Shown piece after piece: positions 1 to 4,819 of a stretch of DNA of 9,041 bases; positions within the stretch are counted from its first letter, which is position 1; every line of letters begins with the position of its first letter. The DNA is from an uncultured beta proteobacterium (GTDB lineage: Bacteria > Pseudomonadota > Gammaproteobacteria > Burkholderiales > Burkholderiaceae_C). Below the pieces are notes generated by a model. It saw only the letters and a program-made list of their open reading frames with translations. It had not been told where the DNA came from and did not search any database. The stretch lies in the NCBI GenBank assembly GCA_903958915.1, contig CAJBVC010000498.1, positions 1 through 9,041 on the forward strand. The letters run 5' to 3'. The translations under genes and the position numbers were made by a program.

Positions 1-1
1 G

Positions 2-559
2 CTCAACCAGGAAGCGCTGGCATTGCAGGCCGATGGGGTCGACATCATCCAGTTCGATGAACCGGCGTTTAACGTCTACCTGCAGGACGCGGCCGACTGG
101 GGCGTCAAGGCTCTCTAGGTGGCCGCAAGGGGGCTGACCTGTACCACGGCGGTGCATATCTGCTACGGCTACGGCATCAAGGCCAATACCGACTGGAAGG
201 AGACCTTGGGCCAGGAGTGGCGGCAATACGCCGAAGTCTTTCCGGCGCTGGCGGCAAGTTCCATTCAGCAGGTGAGCCTGGAGTGCTACCACTCGCATGT
301 GCCGCCCGATTTGATGGCGTTGCTCAAGGACAAGGACGTGATGGTCGGTGTGATCGATGTCGCCAGCGAAGTGATCGAAACGCCCGAGCAGGTGGCTGAC
401 ACCATCGGTGTGGCCTTGCAGCATGTGCCGCGCAACCGCATCTTTCCCTGTACCAACTGTGGTCTGGCGCCCATGAGCCGCGATGTGGCCGTGAAGAAAC
501 TCCAGGCGCTGGCGCAGGGGGCTGCGCTGGCACGGCTGCGCTATGGCAACGGCGCGTAA
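2..559 (+). pseudogene. 3' part of a MetE-core-type methionine synthase, interrupted by an in-frame TAG
   Basis: This is the C-terminal half of a cobalamin-independent methionine synthase of the short single-domain type (COG0620), which methylates homocysteine at a zinc site in the cytoplasm. The frame opened at base 2 reads QFDEPAFNVY, then an amber stop at 116-118, then continues without shift as GLTCTTAVHICYGYGIKAN to TAA at 557-559. Likely zinc ligands all lie after the stop: His 155-157 and Cys 161-163 (HxC), Glu 281-283 (SLEC) and Cys 458-460 (NCGL). The motifs recall the folate-independent MesD-like group, which works with a DUF1852 partner (MesX); that partner would lie upstream, outside the window. 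From memory, homologues carry Glu near the TAG position, so GAG to TAG is the simplest explanation. A GTG at 119 directly follows the stop, with AAGG 8 nt before it (107-110), so a restarted 146-aa fragment is conceivable. A sequencing error is also possible. The gene converges on the RHH gene with one base between stops. Confidence 0.75.
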
Positions 560-560
560 T

Positions 561-791
561 TCACCCCGAACCGGATCCACCCCCGGCTTCGACTGGCGGG
601 TCCGCTGAGGTTGGATCGCCGGCGTCGGGTACGACCTTGATCCGGATGCCCCGTTGCGTCAGTGCCTCGCGCAACAGGTATTCCACCTGGGCGTTGGCAC
701 TGCGGATCTCCTGCGCAGCCAGGCGCTCGATGGCCAGCCACAGCGCAGGATCAATACGCAGGGGAAACGATTTCTTACCGGGGCTGGCCAT
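561..791 (-). CDS. Arc-like ribbon-helix-helix DNA-binding protein, partner of the SPFH gene
   Basis: A 76-aa protein with the layout of a ribbon-helix-helix (MetJ/Arc) DNA-binding dimer. Residues 7-14 (KSFPLRID) would be the DNA-contacting beta strand. Residues about 15-29 (PALWLAIERLAAQEI) form helix A, and 31-46 (SANAQVEYLLREALTQ) form helix B. The last 25 or so residues are rich in Gly, Pro, Asp and Ser and look disordered. The protein resembles small Arc-family proteins encoded next to SPFH genes, so autoregulation of the pair is a reasonable inference, not something shown here. The ATG at 789-791 lies 37 nt past the SPFH stop (36 nt between the genes) and no good Shine-Dalgarno precedes it, so the start is moderately supported. 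It is in the same reading frame as the SPFH gene, separated by a single TGA. An antitoxin role is less likely because no toxin gene is adjacent. Confidence 0.8.
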   Translation of the reverse strand: MASPGKKSFPLRIDPALWLAIERLAAQEIRSANAQVEYLLREALTQRGIRIKVVPDAGDPTSADPPVEAGGGSGSG

Positions 792-827
792 GCGGCTATT
801 TTGCAGTCTGCGTTGGTGACCGGAATC

Positions 828-1733
828 TCAGTTGTACAGTGTGCCCGCATTCACAATGGGCTGTGTCTCCTTGTCAGAGCACAGGACCACCAGCAGGTTG
901 GAGACCATGGCGGCCTTGCGCTCGTCATCCAGTACCACGATACCGCGCTCCGAGAGTCCCTTGAGCGCAGCTTCAACCATGCTCACTGCGCCCAGCACGA
1001 TCTTGCTGCGTGCCGAAATAATGGCCTCGGCCTGCTGGCGCCGCAACATCACCTGGGCGATTTCTGGCGCATAGGCCAGGTGGGTCAACTTGGCGTCGGG
1101 TACGTCAATGCCTGAACGCTCGAACCGCGTCTGCAGTTCCTTACGCAGCGCTTCCGACACTTCCTCCAACCCCCCACGCAGGGTGGTCACTGGGGTCTCT
1201 GACACCTCGCCTTCGTCGTAGGGATAGACCGATGCCAGATGCCGCAAGGCCGCCTCGGCTTGTACCTGCACATAGCGCTCAAAGTCGTCTACCTCGAATA
1301 CCGCTTTGGCGGTGTCCTGCACGCTCCAGACCACCACGGCGCCAATTTCAATCGGGTTGCCGCGCTGGTCATTGACCTTGAGGGTGGGCACATTGAGGTT
1401 GCGTGCACGCAGTGAAATGCGGCGCTTCATGTAGAACGGATTGGCCCAGCGCAGGCCTTCGCCGCGGTCGGTGCCGGAGTAACGGCCGAAGAAGGTGAGG
1501 ATCGCCGCTTCTTTGGGCTGCAGCATGTATAGACCGGCGAGAATGAAGATGGCTGGCAGGATGAGTAGCAAATTCCAGAAGTAGGTCATTTGCTGGTGGG
1601 CCGCGATCTGAAACCCAGACCAGAAGACGAACAGCCACATCGTGACTGCCAGGCCAACCATCGGCAAGCCTGGCAAAGACGACTTTTCAACTTCACGCAA
1701 TGTGGCGCCGGAAGGTGTGAGAGTACGGGGCAT
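828..1733 (-). CDS. SPFH/band-7 domain membrane protein
   Basis: A 301-aa membrane protein of the SPFH (stomatin/prohibitin/flotillin/HflK-C) superfamily. Family members form membrane-associated oligomers linked to microdomains or proteolysis; the function of this one is unknown. Two hydrophobic helices at about 23-44 and 54-71 are followed at once by the typical SPFH opening (LQPKEAAILTFFGRY, then RGEGLRWANPF). The fold runs to about residue 270, with an Ala/Glu/Arg-rich helix (VMLRRQQAEAIISARS) near the end. The second in-frame ATG (1731-1733) is chosen because GGAG at 1740-1743 sits 6 nt before it. The first ATG at 1745 has no Shine-Dalgarno and would add only MEFD. It is the first gene of a leftward pair with the RHH gene, 36 nt apart. 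A promoter and a repeat-containing operator candidate lie directly upstream, so transcriptional repression, perhaps by its RHH partner, is likely. Confidence 0.88.
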   Translation of the reverse strand: MPRTLTPSGATLREVEKSSLPGLPMVGLAVTMWLFVFWSGFQIAAHQQMTYFWNLLLILPAIFILAGLYMLQPKEAAILTFFGRYSGTDRGEGLRWANPFYMKRRISLRARNLNVPTLKVNDQRGNPIEIGAVVVWSVQDTAKAVFEVDDFERYVQVQAEAALRHLASVYPYDEGEVSETPVTTLRGGLEEVSEALRKELQTRFERSGIDVPDAKLTHLAYAPEIAQVMLRRQQAEAIISARSKIVLGAVSMVEAALKGLSERGIVVLDDERKAAMVSNLLVVLCSDKETQPIVNAGTLYN

Positions 1734-1739
1734 ATCAAA

Positions 1740-1743
1740 CTCC
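1740..1743 (-). promoter_or_regulatory. Ribosome binding site for the SPFH gene
   Basis: GGAG on the minus strand, 6 nt before the ATG at 1731-1733. It overlaps the upstream ATG at 1743-1745 and is the reason the second ATG is preferred as start. Confidence 0.65.
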
Positions 1744-1746
1744 ATT

Positions 1747-1776
1747 TGAGATCAAAGTGATATCACTATAGTCTCA
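1747..1776. promoter_or_regulatory. Candidate operator: TGANATCA-type repeats at 11-bp period
   Basis: On the plus strand TGAGATCA (1747-1754) and TGATATCA (1758-1765) are direct repeats with 7 of 8 bases the same, starting 11 bp apart. A weaker third copy, TAGTCTCA (1769-1776), keeps the same period. The middle copy is the core of a perfect 12-bp palindrome AGTGATATCACT (1756-1767). The first is within TTTGAGATCAAA (1745-1756), a dyad with 5-bp perfect arms. The array covers the -10 box, the expected transcription start and the leader of the SPFH-RHH unit. Tandem sites one helical turn apart are typical of RHH repressor operators, so autorepression by the small RHH protein is the favoured inference. 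Confidence 0.55.
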
Positions 1777-1793
1777 CTTCTGGAGTTTTGCAA
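1765..1793 (-). promoter_or_regulatory. Sigma-70-type promoter of the SPFH-RHH unit
   Basis: Read on the minus strand: -35 TTGCAA at 1788-1793 (4 of 6 consensus bases), a 17-bp spacer, and -10 TATAGT at 1765-1770 (5 of 6). The expected start is near 1758, leaving a leader of about 25 nt before the ATG at 1733, enough to hold the GGAG site. A start at 1745 would leave only about 12 nt. Confidence 0.7.
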
Positions 1794-1894
1794 GGTGTTT
1801 TTGGCCAGTCGTTGGGTATTGTCGAATCGCCATGCAGAGCGCGCAAAAACTGGAAGAAAAGTGCCCCGCACGGCCGTAGAATGTGCGTAAGATG

Positions 1895-1909
1895 CTATTG
1901 AATTGATAG
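1895..1909. repeat. Short inverted repeat upstream of the esterase gene
   Basis: CTATTGAATTGATAG is a short dyad with CTAT/ATAG arms that extends inward only through G-T wobble pairs. It lies 25 bases before the esterase start in an AT-rich patch (about 1891-1923) that stands out from the GC-rich surroundings. It may belong to the promoter or leader, but I could not find a matched -35/-10 pair for the rightward gene. Confidence 0.3.
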
Positions 1910-1923
1910 TAATTTACATTTTC

Positions 1924-1928
1924 GGGAG
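1924..1928 (+). promoter_or_regulatory. Ribosome binding site for the serine hydrolase gene
   Basis: GGGAG ends 5 nt before the ATG at 1934-1936. This spacing favours that ATG over the in-frame TTG at 1931-1933, which would sit only 2 nt away. Confidence 0.65.
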
Positions 1929-1933
1929 ATTTG

Positions 1934-3124
1934 ATGATCGACGCCGCCGCCGCCCAGCGCCTGGGGTTTTTCCCTGATCGCACCCAGCATCTGATGGACT
2001 TTTTACAGGCAGAAGTTGATCGCAAGCGCTTGCCGGGCGCCGTCGCGCTGATCTCGCGCCGCGGGCAGGTGGTGCTCCACGAGTCGGTGGGCTGGCAAAA
2101 CCCCCAGGACGCCGTACCCATGGCGTTGGACTCGATCTTTCGCATCTACTCCATGACCAAGCCGATCGTCTCGGTGGCCATCATGATGCTGATGGAGCAG
2201 GGCAAACTGATGCTCAGTGACCCCATCGCACGCTACCTGCCGGAGTTTGCCGGGGCACAGGTGATGGCCCATGTGGACGGTCACGCGGTGCTGCAAAAAC
2301 CCAAAGCGGTGCCTACGGTGCAGGACCTGTTGCGCCACACGGCGGGGTTTACTTATGAAATTCTCGGGAACGAGCCGATCCAGCGCCAATACGCCCAGGC
2401 GCGTCTGGCCTCGCGGGACCGTAGCAACCGTGATTTTGCCAAGGCGCTGGCCGCCATGCCGCTGGCATTCGAGCCGGGCACCGTGTGGGAGTACAGCCGC
2501 GCCACCGACCTCTTGGGTGCCTTGCTGGAAGTGGTGGCGGGCCAAAGCCTGGGCGCATTCCTGCAAGAGCAGGTCTTTGCCCCCCTGGGTATGGTGGACA
2601 CCGGGTTTGCCGTGCCGAAGGAGAACCACCACCGCATTGCCGAGCCCTTCGCAAAGGATCCCGATGGGGGCATGTCCATCAAACTCATAGACATTCGCCA
2701 GCCCGTTGCCCTGGAGTCGGCGGGCGGCGGACTGGTCTCCACAGCCCAGGATTACGCGCGGTTTTTGCAGCTCTTGCAAAACGGCGGTGAACTGGGCGGA
2801 GTGCGTCTGTTGGCACCCAACACCGTGCGCTATATGACTGCAGACCACCTGGGCGGCATTGGCGTTCACCGCGCCGGACGTTCGGGTGAACTGCTGGCGC
2901 CGGGCCACGGTTTTGGTCTGGGTTTTGCCGTGCGTCTGGAAGAGGGCGTGGCAGCCAACCCGGGCTCCAAGGGCCTGTACTTCTGGGGCGGCATTGCAGG
3001 CACCACCTTTTTTGTGGATCCCGTCAAAGACTTTTTCGCCATTCTGATGAACCAGGCCCCCAACCAGCGTGACTACTACCGCCCGCTGTTTCGCAATCTG
3101 GTGTACGCGGCGCTGCAGGATTGA
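1934..3124 (+). CDS. Beta-lactamase-fold serine hydrolase (family VIII esterase, EstB-like)
   Basis: A 396-aa member of the class C beta-lactamase/DD-peptidase fold (COG1680), close in size and motifs to family VIII carboxylesterases such as EstB of Burkholderia gladioli. The SxxK motif is S73-M-T-K76, giving the nucleophile Ser and general-base Lys. Y187 in WEYSRATDLLG is the second catalytic tyrosine motif. W351-G-G, in YFWGGIAGTTFF, takes the place of the KTG motif of true beta-lactamases, as in EstB-type esterases. There is no N-terminal signal peptide, so it should act in the cytoplasm on small esters; the natural substrate cannot be read from sequence. The start is ATG 1934, with GGGAG 5 nt upstream. 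The gene is divergent from the SPFH unit, about 200 nt between starts, and 59 nt ahead of the kinase operon. It may be co-transcribed with the kinases, but no shared function is evident. Confidence 0.9.
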   Translation: MIDAAAAQRLGFFPDRTQHLMDFLQAEVDRKRLPGAVALISRRGQVVLHESVGWQNPQDAVPMALDSIFRIYSMTKPIVSVAIMMLMEQGKLMLSDPIARYLPEFAGAQVMAHVDGHAVLQKPKAVPTVQDLLRHTAGFTYEILGNEPIQRQYAQARLASRDRSNRDFAKALAAMPLAFEPGTVWEYSRATDLLGALLEVVAGQSLGAFLQEQVFAPLGMVDTGFAVPKENHHRIAEPFAKDPDGGMSIKLIDIRQPVALESAGGGLVSTAQDYARFLQLLQNGGELGGVRLLAPNTVRYMTADHLGGIGVHRAGRSGELLAPGHGFGLGFAVRLEEGVAANPGSKGLYFWGGIAGTTFFVDPVKDFFAILMNQAPNQRDYYRPLFRNLVYAALQD

Positions 3125-3137
3125 CATTAGAGTGTCA
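3122..3137. promoter_or_regulatory. Dyad overlapping the esterase stop, ahead of the kinase operon
   Basis: TGACATTAGAGTGTCA has perfect 5-bp arms (TGACA/TGTCA); the inner bases also pair if one G-T wobble is allowed. It begins at the esterase TGA stop. It could be a regulator site for the downstream kinase genes. It is too short and lacks a T-run, so it is not a convincing terminator. The TTGACA it contains (3121-3126) matches a -35 box, but no -10 lies at 16-18 bp. Confidence 0.35.
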
Positions 3138-3171
3138 GAATTGCGCCAGCAGCCCTTCCTAACCAAGCCAC

Positions 3172-3176
3172 AGGGG
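3172..3176 (+). promoter_or_regulatory. Ribosome binding site deciding a GTG start
   Basis: AGGGG lies 7 nt before the GTG at 3184-3186. No ATG near this point would preserve the first beta strand of the receiver domain, so the GTG start is well supported. Confidence 0.7.
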
Positions 3177-3183
3177 AACAATA

Positions 3184-4812
3184 GTGCACTACAACTTGGT
3201 CTTTCTGGTGGTCGACGATATGGAGGGCATGCGGCGCATATTGACCAATAGCCTGGGCCAGATCGGCGTCAAAACGGTGCTGACCGCTGTCAACGGGGCC
3301 GAGGCGTGGCGCATGCTTCAGAATCAGCCGGTGGATGTGGTCATTTCAGACTGGAACATGCCAGTGATGAACGGGCTGGATCTGTTGAAGAAGATTCGCG
3401 AGAGCGCCCGGCATGCCAACCTGCCAGTGCTCATGATGACCGCCGAGACCGAGCGGCACCAGGTGCAAATCGCCATTGAGGCGGGGGTGTCGGGTTACAT
3501 GGTCAAGCCGTTCAGCATCGGGGCGCTGGAGTCCAAGATCAGGCGAGTCATTGAACAACCCCGGCCCAAGTCCTTGAGCGCCAACCCTAGCGCCCCGCCC
3601 ATTTTGAAGACCCGCAGCAAGAAATTTGTAGAGCCTGAGGGGCCGGTGGTGGACGCGGCCAGCAAACCCACCTTACTGGTGGTCGACGACGTGACGGACA
3701 ACCTCGATGTCATGGTGGAACTGTTGAGCAATGACTACCAGGTCAAGGTCGCCAGCAGTGGCGAGCGCGCCTTGAAGATCCTGGGGCAGGGAAAGATTCC
3801 GGACCTCATTTTGCTGGACGTGATGATGCCGGAGATGGACGGTTTTGAGGTCTGCCGCCAGATCAAGGCCAACCCGGCCAGCGCCGACGTGCCCGTGATT
3901 TTTCTGACGGCAATGAGTGAAGCCACCGATGTGACCAAAGGTTTTGCGGTGGGTGCGGTGGACTTTGTCACCAAACCAGCCGACCCGCCCATTCTCAAGG
4001 CGCGCATTGACACCCACCTGAAACTGCGGCGCTCGTTTGCGGAACTCAAGCGCAACCGTATCGCGCTGATTGAAAAAAATGCGGTTCTGGAAGACAACCT
4101 GCGGCTGCGCGAAGAGGTGGACCGCATTGCGCAACATGATTTGAAGAACCCGCTGGCGGGCATCATCAGCTTCTCAGCCAACCTGCTGGAAGACCCCACG
4201 CTTGCCGACGCGCACAAGGAAGTCATCAAGTACATCGAGCAGTCGGCCTACAGCGTCTTGAACATGGTGCATCTGTCGCTCGATCTCTACAAGATGGAAC
4301 AGGGAACCTACGAGTTCAACCCCAACCCGGTGGATCTGGTGCCACTGCTGCAGCGCGTCATCAAGGAGATGGCATCCGAGTTGTTCTCGCGGGGGATCAA
4401 TGTCGCGCTGTCGCTCCAGGGGGAGCCAGTCGAGGCAAGCAGCGCGCTGCGGGTTTTCGGTGATGAGTTGCTGTGCTACTCCATGTTTAACAATCTTTTG
4501 AAAAATGCCATGGAGGCGGCGCAGGCCCAAACCACGGTACAGATCGAGTTGGCGTTGTTGGAGGACCGGGTCACCATCGCCATCACCAACGACGGTGTGG
4601 TCCCCGCCGATATACGCAACACCTTTTTTGACAAATTCACGACCTCGGGCAAGCCGGGTGGAACCGGCCTGGGGACGTTTTCTGCCCAACTTATCGCCAC
4701 CACGCAGCAGGGCAGCATTGCCATGTCCACCTCGGACGCGCAGGGCACGACCACCCTCACCGTGAATCTGCCGTACGCTTTGCATGCAGAAATAGCCGAC
4801 GACTCACTATAG
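3184..4812 (+). CDS. Soluble sensor kinase with two N-terminal receivers (REC-REC-HisKA-HATPase)
   Basis: A 542-aa cytoplasmic histidine kinase with no membrane segment. Residues 1-122 are a receiver with acidic pair D11/D12, phospho-acceptor D56, T86 and K108; it is unusually CheY-like (ISDWNMP, LPVLMMTAE, GYMVKPF). A Pro/Ser/Lys-rich linker of about 40 aa follows. Residues 162-280 are a second receiver (D168/D169, D212 in LLDVMMPEMDG, T242, K264). A charged helix at about 280-312 leads into HisKA with H318 (AQHDLKNPL), then HATPase_c at about 420-532: N box N437/N441, FF..F at 481-485, and GGTGLGTF at 492-499. The G1 box reads NDGVVP, lacking the second Gly of DxGxG. As the kinase lies after the receivers, phosphorylation of D56 or D212 may switch its activity. 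Starts at GTG with AGGGG 7 nt upstream. The next kinase begins 7 nt after its stop, indicating one operon. Confidence 0.92.
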   Translation: MHYNLVFLVVDDMEGMRRILTNSLGQIGVKTVLTAVNGAEAWRMLQNQPVDVVISDWNMPVMNGLDLLKKIRESARHANLPVLMMTAETERHQVQIAIEAGVSGYMVKPFSIGALESKIRRVIEQPRPKSLSANPSAPPILKTRSKKFVEPEGPVVDAASKPTLLVVDDVTDNLDVMVELLSNDYQVKVASSGERALKILGQGKIPDLILLDVMMPEMDGFEVCRQIKANPASADVPVIFLTAMSEATDVTKGFAVGAVDFVTKPADPPILKARIDTHLKLRRSFAELKRNRIALIEKNAVLEDNLRLREEVDRIAQHDLKNPLAGIISFSANLLEDPTLADAHKEVIKYIEQSAYSVLNMVHLSLDLYKMEQGTYEFNPNPVDLVPLLQRVIKEMASELFSRGINVALSLQGEPVEASSALRVFGDELLCYSMFNNLLKNAMEAAQAQTTVQIELALLEDRVTIAITNDGVVPADIRNTFFDKFTTSGKPGGTGLGTFSAQLIATTQQGSIAMSTSDAQGTTTLTVNLPYALHAEIADDSL

Positions 4813-4819
4813 GACCATG

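Noticed and set aside
654..1115. 153-codon open frame on the plus strand over the RHH and SPFH genes
   Set aside because: It overlaps two well-supported minus-strand genes and has no domain signal or ribosome site.
561..1733. Toxin-antitoxin pair (RHH antitoxin plus partner)
   Set aside because: The partner is a 301-aa SPFH membrane protein, not a toxin, and the gene order and size do not fit known type II modules.
1774..2145. Minus-strand open frame spanning the divergent intergenic region
   Set aside because: It crosses the SPFH promoter and the start of the esterase, and its composition gives no recognisable protein.
1934..3124. Antibiotic-resistance beta-lactamase
   Set aside because: There is no signal peptide, and the third motif is WGG rather than KTG, which points to a family VIII esterase and not a periplasmic AmpC.
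3121..3149. Perfect -35 hexamer TTGACA as a promoter for the kinase operon
   Set aside because: No acceptable -10 is present at 16-18 bp (CGCCAG and neighbours). The hexamer is better explained as part of the dyad at 3122-3137 or as chance.
2003..3181. 392-codon open frame on the minus strand opposite the esterase
   Set aside because: It lies wholly antisense to a gene with clear catalytic motifs. Its translation is Gln/His/Gly/Arg-rich with no domain, as expected from the complement of a GC-biased gene.
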